Shown here: positions 47,026-54,971 of the stretch, piece after piece
How the letters are laid out: every line of letters starts with the position of its first letter
Numbering within the stretch: the first letter of the stretch is position 1
Assembly (NCBI RefSeq): GCF_003206645.1
Contig: NZ_PZJP01000005.1
Coordinates: forward strand, 774,340-838,339
Reading direction: 5' to 3'
Source: Salinicola aestuarinus
GTDB lineage: Bacteria; Pseudomonadota; Gammaproteobacteria; Pseudomonadales; Halomonadaceae
Length of the DNA stretch: 64,000 nucleotides
The notes under the pieces: generated by a model
Told to the model about the DNA's origin: nothing
Seen by the model: the letters and a program-made list of their open reading frames with translations, nothing else
Databases searched by the model: none
Position numbers and translations under genes: made by a program

Positions 47026-48225
47026 ATGCCGCTAACTGCCCGGAAAATCGAGACAACCAAGCCAGTGGACAAGGTGATAACCCTATCCGATGGTTCGGGA
47101 CTAGAACTCAGGATCACGCCCAACGGTAAGCGTGGCTGGCGTTTCCGCTACGTCCGTCCCGACGGCTCTCGACGTCGCAACATGATCAGCCTGGGCGTCT
47201 ATCCGACCATCACGCTCGCCAGGGCGCGAGAGCTTGCGCTGGACATCCGCCGCCAACTCGCTGACGGCATCGACCCAGGTGAACACCGCAAAGCCGAGAG
47301 AGAGCAGCAGGAGAACCCGCACGCCCATACCCTCCGCGTCATCGCCGAGGAATGGCACGCCGGTAAGGCCCAGCAGTGGAAGGCGTCATCGCGGCGGACG
47401 CAAGGAAGCTGGGCAGCGCTCGAGCGCCACGTTTTTCCCTTCGTCGGTGATAAGGGGCTCGATGACATCACGCCCATGGACTGGCTCGAATTGCTGCGCA
47501 GGCTTGAGCAGCAGGGCAAGCACGAGCAGAAACGGAAGGTTCATTTCTTCTGCCGAGACATCTACCGCCTCGCCGTGGTGACGGGGAGGGCGAAGAACAA
47601 CCCGCTCAACGATCTGGGCGTGGCGCTGGTGCGTGGCAAGTCCAAGAATATGGCTCACCTCGACGCCGATGAACTGCCAGAGCTGGTGCGAGCCATCGAG
47701 GTTTACACGGGTAACGAGCTGGTGAAGCACGGCCTCAAGCTGCTGTTGTTGACGGCGGTGCGACCTGGCGAGCTAAGGCTTGCCGAGTGGAAGGAATTCG
47801 ACTTCGACCGAGCCGTCTGGACGATCCCTGCCGACCGCATGAAGATGGGCCGGCAGCATCGTGTGCCACTGCCGCGCCAGGCGATGGACACCTTGCGCCA
47901 GATGCAGCCCATCTCCGGCCACTATCCGCACCTGTTCCCCAGCCGTAACGACGCCAGCAAGATCATGTCGAACATGACGTTCAGCATGGCGCTGAAGCGA
48001 ATGGGATTCGAGGGCCGCCACGTCCCTCACGGCACACGTCACACCGTTGCGACGGGTCTGAAGGAAGCGGGCTATCCGGGCGAGTGGATTGAGATGCAGC
48101 TATCCCACAAGCTGCCGGGCATTCAAGGCGTCTATACCCACGCCGAGCACATGGCTGTCGAGCAGCGTCCGGCGATGATGCAGTTCTGGGCGGACAAGCT
48201 TTATCCCCAGACCACAGAGCTTTGA
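47026..48225 (+). CDS. int: P4-family tyrosine integrase
   Basis: 399-residue site-specific recombinase of the P4/CP4-57 type: N-terminal arm-binding DUF4102-like domain (residues 1-90; ARKIETTKP, GLELRITPNGKRGWRFRY), core-binding domain (about 100-195) and catalytic domain. Catalytic residues are intact: R246 (TAVRPGEL), H335-x-x-R338 (HGTRH), H361 and Tyr370. It lies 164 bp from attL and reads away from the tRNA. It is expected to integrate the element at tRNA-Arg(UCG). Confidence 0.97.
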   Translation: MPLTARKIETTKPVDKVITLSDGSGLELRITPNGKRGWRFRYVRPDGSRRRNMISLGVYPTITLARARELALDIRRQLADGIDPGEHRKAEREQQENPHAHTLRVIAEEWHAGKAQQWKASSRRTQGSWAALERHVFPFVGDKGLDDITPMDWLELLRRLEQQGKHEQKRKVHFFCRDIYRLAVVTGRAKNNPLNDLGVALVRGKSKNMAHLDADELPELVRAIEVYTGNELVKHGLKLLLLTAVRPGELRLAEWKEFDFDRAVWTIPADRMKMGRQHRVPLPRQAMDTLRQMQPISGHYPHLFPSRNDASKIMSNMTFSMALKRMGFEGRHVPHGTRHTVATGLKEAGYPGEWIEMQLSHKLPGIQGVYTHAEHMAVEQRPAMMQFWADKLYPQTTEL

Positions 48226-48226
48226 C

Positions 48227-48721
48227 GTGCGGGGATTTGGTGGGAAGTGCCCGGACTGCAAGTTTTGGATGCTTACCCAAGGCAATTGGCGAACATCCGA
48301 AATGCAACGAGTCGCTATCGTTCAATGCCCCCTATGCGACCGTCGGTTTCGTTTCAAAGTCACCTTGCGACGGCTTAGAGCGTACCGGAAGAAATCAGAA
48401 GGCAACTCGCCACGGCCCACGGACGCAATCGATCGTCAGCCAAGGCCCCGTCGTATGTCTTTGGGGCGAACGAAAGACGAGATGGACTCCGATACTTTTG
48501 GGTTAGGTGAGGCTTGCCCGAAGTGCCATTCCTACATGTTCATTCGTACCAGCCGGCTGATTGCTGGAAATCACAAGATTTTCTATCTCGCCTGCACCGC
48601 GTCGGGATGTGATGGGAGCCTGCGTGCCGATGTACGTACTTCCCCCATGCCAGACCTATCGCACTTTTTTTGGCCAAAGCAACCGACCTCTGTTCATCGG
48701 TTGATTAGATCTTTGCGCTAA
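48227..48721 (+). CDS. Delta-like late-gene activator with two Ogr zinc domains
   Basis: 164-residue protein with two zinc-finger units. The C-terminal unit (CPKC-x22-C-x4-C, with FIRTSRLIAG) has exactly the spacing and RTSR core of phage P2 Ogr. The N-terminal unit is CPDC-x22-CPLC with a similar WRTSE. P4 Delta (166 residues) is likewise a tandem Ogr pair that activates helper and satellite late promoters through RNA polymerase alpha; a matching role is inferred. GTG 48227 lies 1 base after int and lacks a good ribosome site; it is needed to keep the first CPDC, so coupling to int is likely. Confidence 0.78.
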   Translation: MRGFGGKCPDCKFWMLTQGNWRTSEMQRVAIVQCPLCDRRFRFKVTLRRLRAYRKKSEGNSPRPTDAIDRQPRPRRMSLGRTKDEMDSDTFGLGEACPKCHSYMFIRTSRLIAGNHKIFYLACTASGCDGSLRADVRTSPMPDLSHFFWPKQPTSVHRLIRSLR

Positions 48722-48911
48722 TCCTCATTCCCTCATCGATTATCGACTTTTCCTCAGTGGGCTAGCAGGGAATGACACACCAATGTTGTATTCCGTTGTA
48801 GAACGGCAGTTCTACAACGCCAGCCGCTCGAAGCGCTTTCCTCACCTCGTCATGCTGTCCGTGTTCTACGAGGCAACGCCCGGACATACCAAGACAGTCA
48901 GCGAGGAACCC

Positions 48912-49208
48912 ATGGCCAACGCCCCATCGACAACCGCCCCTTACCGCCGGGTCGAGCGTATCGAGCTCGGCAACCGCCTACTGCGCCGCCGCGATGTAGA
49001 GCTCAAGACCGGCAAGAGCCGATCCGCGATCTATGCCGGCGTGAGCAACGGCACCTTCCCGGCGCCGGTACCCATCGGCGACAAGAGCGTCGCCTGGCTC
49101 GAGGAGGAGGTGGATAGCTGGATCGCCGCCAGACTCGCCGAGCGCAACCGCACGCTGAACACCGGCAAGATCCAACACTTCGCCACCGCCCAGGAGGCCC
49201 GCCCATGA
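48912..49208 (+). CDS. alpA: AlpA-family excisionase/regulator
   Basis: 98-residue small DNA-binding protein: NRLLRRRDVELKTGKSRSAIYAGVSNGTFPAPVPIGDKSVAWLEEEVDSWIAARL is the AlpA/Vis winged-HTH pattern. In P4 elements this position controls excision and late promoters. GAGGAA precedes ATG 48912; the frame is open to 48783 but the extension is not family-like. The ATGA overlap with the next small gene shows coupling. Confidence 0.9.
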   Translation: MANAPSTTAPYRRVERIELGNRLLRRRDVELKTGKSRSAIYAGVSNGTFPAPVPIGDKSVAWLEEEVDSWIAARLAERNRTLNTGKIQHFATAQEARP

Positions 49209-49465
49209 AACGCTTCACGCTCACCGTGGGCGGTCAATCGCTCCAGTTCACCGAGCAGGACATCCCGGCACTCGACGAGGCGCTGAACGTCGCCACCAAC
49301 CGCGCCGGGCGCGAAGTGGTCCGCCACAGTGAGGGCGGCACCCGCGTGGCGGTGCTGATGGAGCGCGCCGGCAGCGGCGGCAAGCATTCGGCGCTACCGC
49401 GCGATCCCAACACGGTCCTGATGCGCGATCAGCGTCGCGGCCCGCCCGTCGAGACCGACTGCTAG
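49205..49465 (+). CDS. Small hypothetical island protein
   Basis: 86-residue protein, not recognised. It begins KRFTLTVGGQSLQFTEQDIPALDEALNVA and has a charged, disordered-looking tail (SGGKHSALPRDPN). It is coupled to alpA by a four-base overlap, which supports it being translated. Confidence 0.65.
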   Translation: MKRFTLTVGGQSLQFTEQDIPALDEALNVATNRAGREVVRHSEGGTRVAVLMERAGSGGKHSALPRDPNTVLMRDQRRGPPVETDC

Positions 49466-49989
49466 ACCGCCCGCCGCACCCGCAACACCCACCGATAGCG
49501 AATCATCCAGCCGCTCGGCGCTCGCGCCGAGGGGAATAGGGAGGCTTTGTGCCCAACAAACGCGAAAACCCCGGTCAGCGTGGGGCTGCCGGGGCTCTCG
49601 AAGACACTCAATGCACGCTCGATCCTAGCAAATTCCGGGGCGCTGTCACGCCCGGCGTGGCGCCGTTTTTCCACGGGGTCGGGCTATCGATTCACGTATC
49701 CAACGCCGGGGAAGGCTTGCGCGTTCCTGAGCGCTCCGCTTACGATGCTCGCGTCGCGGCAAAATCCGCGACCGGGTTTGGCGACCCGAGCTTATCTAGG
49801 CGCAGTAGCGCCAACACTCTTGCAGGCGCTTTTTTTGTGCCCGTGAGAAGTGGTTATGGCGGGCTGTGTGGGGAGACCTACGGGTCTGCCGGTTTCCTAG
49901 ATAGCCGGTTCGCCAACCCTGCACAGTCCGCCCCCAGTCTGTTTGGCGACAGCCGGGGCGGTTCCAGGATTTATCTAGGAGCCACACCC
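49466..49989 (+). ncRNA. P4-like immunity-RNA region (seqA/seqB/seqC layout)
   Basis: A 24-nt element at 49896-49919 (CCTAGATAGCCGG...CGCCAACCC) is complementary, with small bulges, to 49774-49800 (GGGTTTGGCGACCCG...ATCTAGG) and again in part to 49942-49979 (TTTGGCGACAGCCG and TTATCTAGG). This seqA-seqB-seqC order is the layout of P4 CI RNA immunity, where a short processed RNA (seqB) pairs with flanking target sequences to cause termination. A terminator hairpin lies between A and B. The frame is open from GTG 49549 through the region into the next gene, as in many 'Icd-like' annotations, but I do not think it is a real protein. Confidence 0.65.
49807..49837 (+). terminator. Terminator within the immunity region
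   Basis: AGCGCC-N12-GGCGCT followed by seven T. It lies between the seqA-like and seqB-like elements, so it is well placed for RNA-controlled premature termination. Confidence 0.8.
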
Positions 49990-50229
49990 ATGGCAGAACA
50001 CGCCACAAGTGCGTCCGCACGATCCGTCATTCCCCCGCACCAGATCGCCACCGCCGTCATTGGCGCCAAGCTGATCGCCTTTCGCGTCAACCGCCGTCCC
50101 GACCAGCTCGCCCATTTGCTGGGCATGACCCGCATGGCCGCCGAACTCGGCGCGATCACCCCGGACGAGCGCCAGCAGTTCCTCGCCGATCTCGACGCCC
50201 TGATGGCCGAGGGGGTGACCCATGGCTAA
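49990..50229 (+). CDS. Small hypothetical island protein
   Basis: 79-residue helical protein, not recognised: IATAVIGAKLIAFRVNRRPDQLAHLLGMTRMAAELGAITPDERQQFLADLDAL. ATG 49990 is preceded by TAGGAG. It stands first in the replication-gene cluster after the immunity region, where P4 carries its kil and regulatory genes; no such function is proven. It overlaps the next gene by 8 bases. Confidence 0.65.
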   Translation: MAEHATSASARSVIPPHQIATAVIGAKLIAFRVNRRPDQLAHLLGMTRMAAELGAITPDERQQFLADLDALMAEGVTHG

Positions 50230-50536
50230 GCGCCTCGAGGATGCCAACTGCCTGACCGAGACCGAGTGTCTGTTGATCGATCCCCGCACCGACCGCGAGA
50301 CGCTGCTGGATAACGCGGAGATGCGTCTGGATGCGATCAAGGATCTGATGTTCACCCTCTCGACCATGAACGGGCGGGACAACGATCTGACATCGGTGGA
50401 TCTGTCGAACCTGGCCATGGTGTCGCGACTCCTCGTCGGTGATGCCTCCGATCTACTGGTGGCGGCACGTCAGCAAGACCTACACGCCCGGGCGGCGTCG
50501 CGGCGCCAGACGACGCCGGGAGGTGGCCATGTCTGA
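50222..50536 (+). CDS. Small hypothetical island protein (DUF3077-like helical)
   Basis: 104-residue protein, mostly helical, with CLLIDPRTDRETLLDNAEMRLDAIKDLMFTLS and DLSNLAMVSRLLVGDASDLLVAA. The layout recalls small helical DUF3077-type proteins of integrative elements, but assignment is tentative. It overlaps both neighbours, part of a tightly coupled cluster through 54326. Confidence 0.6.
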   Translation: MAKRLEDANCLTETECLLIDPRTDRETLLDNAEMRLDAIKDLMFTLSTMNGRDNDLTSVDLSNLAMVSRLLVGDASDLLVAARQQDLHARAASRRQTTPGGGHV

Positions 50537-51575
50537 GGTCATCGCCAAGATTCAGCGCGTGTCCCGCGCCTCGCTCGCCCATGCCGAAACCCTCACCCGC
50601 GAATGGCTGCCCCAGGGCAGCCGTCAGGGGAGCGAATGGGTCGCCCGCAACGTCGCCCGGGGCGACCGGGCCAGCGGCTCCTTTGGGGTGTCGCTGGTCA
50701 GCGGCAAGTGGAACGACTTCGCCGACCGTAGCGCCCACGGCGGCGATCTGGTGTCGCTCTACAGCTACCTGCACGGCTGTCGCCAGGTCGACGCCGCCAT
50801 GGCGATCGATCGCCGGTTGGGGCTGGGCGTGTTCCGCTGGGGCGCGGCGCCGGCGGCGGCGCAGCCAACCCCCTCGCTCGCCAGTGAGGCGGCGCATCGC
50901 CAACGCCTCGAGGCGCACGCCGCCGAGCGCGAGAACGCTCGCCAGGAAGCGGCGTCTCGAGCGCAAGCCGCGTGGGCCGCCGCCAAGCCGGCGCCCTCGA
51001 CGCATCCCTACCTGATGAGCCGGGGTGTCCCGGCTTATGGTCTGCGTCAGTGCCGGCGCGGGTGGCTGCTGGTGCCGCTGCTGGCCGGTGGCGAGTTGGT
51101 CAATCTCCAGTGGATCACCCCCAACGGCAAGAAGCGCTTTCTCAAGGGGGGCCAGGTCCAGGGCGCCCATGCGGCGCTGGGCGAGCCCGTCGCGGGCGGG
51201 CGGCTGTTCGTCTGCGAAGGCTGGGCGACCGGGGCGACGCTCTATCGCCTCACCGGCGACCCGGTGGTCTGCGCCATGAACGCCGGCAACCTGCGCGCCG
51301 TCGCCGAGACCATGCGCGGCGTCCTGAATGGCTCGCTCGATCTGGTCATCGCCGGCGACGACGATCGCCAGACGGCGGGCAACCCCGGGCGCCAGGCGGC
51401 CAACGATGCCGCCCTCGCCGTGGGCGCGATGGTGCTCTATCCCAAGTGGCCCGACGGCTGCCCCGGCGATCTCACCGACTTCAACGACCTGTATCGCTGG
51501 CACCGCGCCAGACTCGACGAAGCGGCCCGCGCCGACTCTGGGCAGGCGGGCAGCGTGGGAGGTGGCCATGAGTGA
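50529..51575 (+). CDS. Toprim-domain primase
   Basis: 348-residue replication primase of phage/satellite type. An N-terminal segment (about 1-75) is followed by a charged helical linker (about 115-155) and a Toprim domain: Glu230 in LFVCEGWATGATL and the Asp cluster 277-279 in VIAGDDDRQ. The N-terminal zinc-finger cysteines of P4 alpha or DnaG are not seen. It corresponds to the primase half of P4 alpha, here a separate gene. It overlaps both neighbours, and ATG 50529 is preceded by GGAGGTGG. Confidence 0.88.
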   Translation: MSEVIAKIQRVSRASLAHAETLTREWLPQGSRQGSEWVARNVARGDRASGSFGVSLVSGKWNDFADRSAHGGDLVSLYSYLHGCRQVDAAMAIDRRLGLGVFRWGAAPAAAQPTPSLASEAAHRQRLEAHAAERENARQEAASRAQAAWAAAKPAPSTHPYLMSRGVPAYGLRQCRRGWLLVPLLAGGELVNLQWITPNGKKRFLKGGQVQGAHAALGEPVAGGRLFVCEGWATGATLYRLTGDPVVCAMNAGNLRAVAETMRGVLNGSLDLVIAGDDDRQTAGNPGRQAANDAALAVGAMVLYPKWPDGCPGDLTDFNDLYRWHRARLDEAARADSGQAGSVGGGHE

Positions 51576-53343
51576 GTCACAGCCCCACCTCACCGTGGTC
51601 GGCGAACCCGCCGCGCCGGAGCGCATTAGCGTCGACCGACCGGGTTACGAGGTCTACGCCGGTCCCACCACCGTCGACGGGCGCGTCTACCGCGCCGGCG
51701 TCTGGTATCACGGCAGCAAGCAAACGAGCCCGGACGAGCCGGGCCAGCCGTTCGACCTGTGGGTCTGTGGACCGGTCCACGTCATCGCCGAGACCGTGGA
51801 TAGCGACGACGGCAGCATTGGGCGGCTACTGCGCTTCCAGCACCGGGGGCGCGAGTGCGAATGCGTCATCCCCATGGAAGCGCTCGCCGGGAAGGGCGAA
51901 GACGTGTTGAAGACGCTGATGCGCCAAGGGCTGGTGGTCGAGTATCACCACCGCAAGCACGTCCCGGCCTACATCGCCAGCCACCACACGCCGGCGCTGG
52001 TGCTGGATACCGTGACGCGGCCCGGCTGGCACGACCGCAGCGGCGCCTTCGTGCTGCCGCATCGCATCATCGGCAGCGACCAGGTGCGCTTCCACAGCTC
52101 GGGACGGGAGGCGCGCATCTTCGACACGCTCGGCAGCCTCGAGGGCTGGCAGGAGGAGATCGCCACGCCATGTCTGGGCAATCCGGTCCTGATCCTTTCG
52201 GTGTGCTGCGCGCTGGCCGGGCCGCTGCTCAAGAAGGTCGGCGTCAACGGTGGCGGCGTGCATCTGGTCGGCGACTCCTCGAGCGGTAAATCGCTCGCCC
52301 AGGACATCGCCGCGACGGTGTGGGGGCCGGCGGACCGCTTCAAAGTCTCCTGGGACATGTCCGGCGGCGGCGTCGAGATCGAGGCTTCCTCGCGCAACGA
52401 CACGGTGATGATCAACGACGAGATGAGCCGGGCGAGCCCCAAGCAGATCCAGGGCCACGCCTACGCCATCGCCAACGGGACCGGCAAGGGCACCATGACT
52501 CGGGAGCGGGAAGGCCGGCCCAAGAACTACTGGCGCCTGCTCGCGCTCTCTAGCGGCGAGCGATCGCTGGCCGATCACGCCGCCATGGGCGGCAGCACCG
52601 CCCACGCCGGCGCCGAGCTGCGCATGGTCGACATCAACGCCGGCACCCGCCGTTACCGCGCCTTCGACGACGTGCATGGCACCAGCGGCGAAGCCTTCCA
52701 CCGCACCCTGACCGGCGCACTGGGGCGCCACTATGGCCATGCCGGCCCGGCGCTGGTCGAGCGCTTGCTCGAGGACGGCATCGCCGACGGCTTGGCCTGG
52801 CGCTTCGGCGAGATCCGCCGCGCCTTCGACGTGACCAGCTCGCAAGCCGGGCGCGTGGCGGACCGCTTCGCGGTGATGGCACTCGCCGGCGAGCTGGCCA
52901 GCGAAAGCGGCATCCTGCCCTGGCCGGCGGGCACCGCCACCGACGGCTGCCGGCAGCTCTTCGCGGAGTGGCTGGCCACCATCGGCGACGGCAACGCCGA
53001 GGATCGCCAGATCCTCGCCGCGCTCTCCGACTTCATCGCCCTGCACGGCGATAGCCGCTTCTCGAGCATTCACGCCCAGATCGCCGATACCGGCGTTCGC
53101 CAGCGCGCCGGTTACTACGAGATCGAGGGCGACAAGCGCTTCTATCTGTTCAACCGCGCCGCGCTGACCGAGGCCGCCGAGGGCTACAGCCGCGCCCGCA
53201 TCCTGCGCACGCTCGGCGATCACGACGTCCTCGCCCGCATGGACGAGGGGCGCAAGCAGAAGAAATACCGCCTGCCAGGGGGCGGCATGGGTCGCTTCTT
53301 CGTTATCGATCCCGACCGCCTCGACCCGGAGGGCGGTACCTGA
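51568..53343 (+). CDS. DUF927 superfamily helicase
   Basis: 591-residue replication ATPase. The DUF927 domain spans roughly residues 60-330: Walker A GDSSSGKS (235-242), Walker B-like VMINDEMS (280-287), followed by a region with ALSSGERSL and RMVDINAG typical of the family. A C-terminal winged-helix-like part (about 500-590; SRARILRTLGDHDVL) may bind the origin repeats at 54561-54792. With the separate primase upstream it replaces the single P4 alpha polypeptide. ATGA-type overlaps on both sides. Confidence 0.9.
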   Translation: MSESQPHLTVVGEPAAPERISVDRPGYEVYAGPTTVDGRVYRAGVWYHGSKQTSPDEPGQPFDLWVCGPVHVIAETVDSDDGSIGRLLRFQHRGRECECVIPMEALAGKGEDVLKTLMRQGLVVEYHHRKHVPAYIASHHTPALVLDTVTRPGWHDRSGAFVLPHRIIGSDQVRFHSSGREARIFDTLGSLEGWQEEIATPCLGNPVLILSVCCALAGPLLKKVGVNGGGVHLVGDSSSGKSLAQDIAATVWGPADRFKVSWDMSGGGVEIEASSRNDTVMINDEMSRASPKQIQGHAYAIANGTGKGTMTREREGRPKNYWRLLALSSGERSLADHAAMGGSTAHAGAELRMVDINAGTRRYRAFDDVHGTSGEAFHRTLTGALGRHYGHAGPALVERLLEDGIADGLAWRFGEIRRAFDVTSSQAGRVADRFAVMALAGELASESGILPWPAGTATDGCRQLFAEWLATIGDGNAEDRQILAALSDFIALHGDSRFSSIHAQIADTGVRQRAGYYEIEGDKRFYLFNRAALTEAAEGYSRARILRTLGDHDVLARMDEGRKQKKYRLPGGGMGRFFVIDPDRLDPEGGT

Positions 53344-54326
53344 TGCGACCCGACAACGCCCCGCACGTCCATGACGTGCCGATCGACACGGCCCCAAGCC
53401 ACACACACCCGGGCGGTATGACTACCGCCCGGCAGCCAGCCGACGCCAACGCCACCACCGCGCCCCAGGAGCGAGCCCGCATGACCACGCCAACCGAGAA
53501 CAGCCAGGACACCCAAACCCCGACGCAACCGATTGGAGAGAGCGCCGACATGACCCAGCCTCGTCACATGATCGCCCACGACCAGAAGCGCACGGCCTAC
53601 CTGACCAAACGCGACACGCTTAAGACCCTGACCGATCGTCTCGAGCGCTATCGCAAGGGCGCCGCCGCTGCCCGTGAAGAGGCCGACACCAGCGACAAGC
53701 GGTGGCGCGAACTGCTGCGCGAGAACCACGGCGACGTCACCAAGGAGATCCGGCAGCTAAAGCGAGCCGTGGGCGACAATCGCGAGACGGCCGAGGAACT
53801 GGAAACCATGGCCACCGAACTGACCGGGGAGTACGAAGCCCGTCAGGTCGAGGTGATCGCGGCGCGCAGGGCGTATCGGGATGCTCGGCAAGCGGCCTGG
53901 GATACCGAGGTCGAGAACGAATTCGATCACGCCCTGGCGGCGGTGACCGCCACACCCGAAGGCCAGCGCCTGCTGTCCGCCATGCGGCTGATGCAGCGCA
54001 AGAGCGAGCGCGACGTGATGGTCGATCCGGCCTATGGCGATGACCAGTACAGCGGCCTGCCTGCCGACGCACGCCGCCGCGTGGATGCCGAGGTCGAACG
54101 GCGCTTCCCGCGCCGGCTGGCCGACGGGCTGGCGAAGCAGGAGCAAGCCCAGGGGATCGATGCCCCGGCACAGCTCCATAGCCTCGACGCGCTACAGCCG
54201 GTAGCCGAACTCGCCTGCGAGCAGGGCTACACCGGACCCAAGACGGCTGGCCAGCTGGACATGGCCAACCGCCGCCGGCAGATCGACGCCGCCGAAGGCA
54301 ACGCGAGCGAGCATCGCCGCGCCTAG
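53343..54326 (+). CDS. Coiled-coil protein, Psu-like
   Basis: 327-residue protein with a disordered, Thr/Pro/His-rich N-terminus (residues 1-75), a long coiled-coil region (about 80-190, with KRTAYLTKRDTLKTLTDRL and KEIRQLKRAVGDN) and a helical C-terminus. Its place after the replication genes and the helical layout recall P4 Psu (capsid decoration and Rho inhibitor, 190 residues), but it is longer and the match is by pattern only. Internal ATGs near residues 70-76 are alternative starts. TGATG overlap with the helicase; a terminator follows. Confidence 0.5.
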   Translation: MRPDNAPHVHDVPIDTAPSHTHPGGMTTARQPADANATTAPQERARMTTPTENSQDTQTPTQPIGESADMTQPRHMIAHDQKRTAYLTKRDTLKTLTDRLERYRKGAAAAREEADTSDKRWRELLRENHGDVTKEIRQLKRAVGDNRETAEELETMATELTGEYEARQVEVIAARRAYRDARQAAWDTEVENEFDHALAAVTATPEGQRLLSAMRLMQRKSERDVMVDPAYGDDQYSGLPADARRRVDAEVERRFPRRLADGLAKQEQAQGIDAPAQLHSLDALQPVAELACEQGYTGPKTAGQLDMANRRRQIDAAEGNASEHRRA

Positions 54327-54354
54327 CGCCCCGGCCCTGCCTGACCCAACGAAC

Positions 54355-54379
54355 AGCCCCGCCACGTGCGGGGCTTTTT
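54355..54379 (+). terminator. Terminator of the island replication operon
   Basis: AGCCCCG-N7-CGGGGCT stem followed by TTTT, 28 bases after the Psu-like gene stop. Confidence 0.85.
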
Positions 54380-54560
54380 GCGTGGCGCGCCAGCCATCGC
54401 CCGGCGCCTGGGAATGGCTCAGCGCGGCGACCCAATCACGAACCCCTTTCGCTCGCCAGGAAAGAGGGATTTGCCTAATCCTACGATTCCGGCAGTCGGC
54501 ACGCTCGGCGCGTCGATCAGGAACATCTAGGCAACTTCTCACAGGAACCTGAAAAAAAGT

Positions 54561-54792
54561 GGGAACACCGGGAACAGTGGGAACACCGCGCTACAACCCG
54601 CATGGTTGAGCGGTTCCCTTGTTCCCACTAGTGAGTGTGTAAACGGGAACAAGTGGGTACAACAATGGGTACGGGCCTCGCTCCCCCTCGATCGAAGGCG
54701 ATTCTGTTCCCACTGTTCCCAAAACGGGGAACGGTGTACCCACGCTGTAACCCGCATGGTTGAGCCTTGTTCCCGGTGTTCCCACTGTTCCC
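54561..54792. repeat. Iteron cluster, candidate replication origin (ori/crr-like)
   Basis: Ten exact GGGAACA/TGTTCCC heptamers in about 230 bp: three in tandem at 9-bp spacing on the plus strand (54561, 54570, 54579), three in tandem at 9-bp spacing on the minus strand (54768, 54777, 54786), a minus pair (54705, 54714), and singles at 54620 (minus) and 54645 (plus). A 23-bp direct repeat (CGCTRYAACCCGCATGGTTGAGC) lies at 54589-54611 and 54743-54765. P4 ori1 and crr have the same logic (short alpha-binding iterons, paired direct repeats). The rest of 54380-54971 shows no gene. Confidence 0.75.
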
Positions 54793-54971
54793 ACTCAAAA
54801 ATCACGTGTGTGAATATGTGCTCTGAGAGGGTGAGGTGTCAGAGGCATGTGATATGCACAATCGAGCGCCGAACACTTCACCCCCTGGCGAGCGAATGGG
54901 GTGAGGTATCCACGACGTCGGCATCGGCCAGCAAGATCGGGCCGACGACTAGGCGATGGGTAGACAAGCCA

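Noticed and set aside
49549..50229. 226-codon frame running from GTG 49549 into the small protein at 49990
   Set aside because: The first 440 bases carry antisense RNA elements and a terminator as in P4 immunity regions; the real gene probably starts at ATG 49990, which has its own ribosome site.
51826..53406. 526-codon minus-strand open frame
   Set aside because: Antisense to the DUF927 helicase, which has intact Walker motifs and coupled neighbours.
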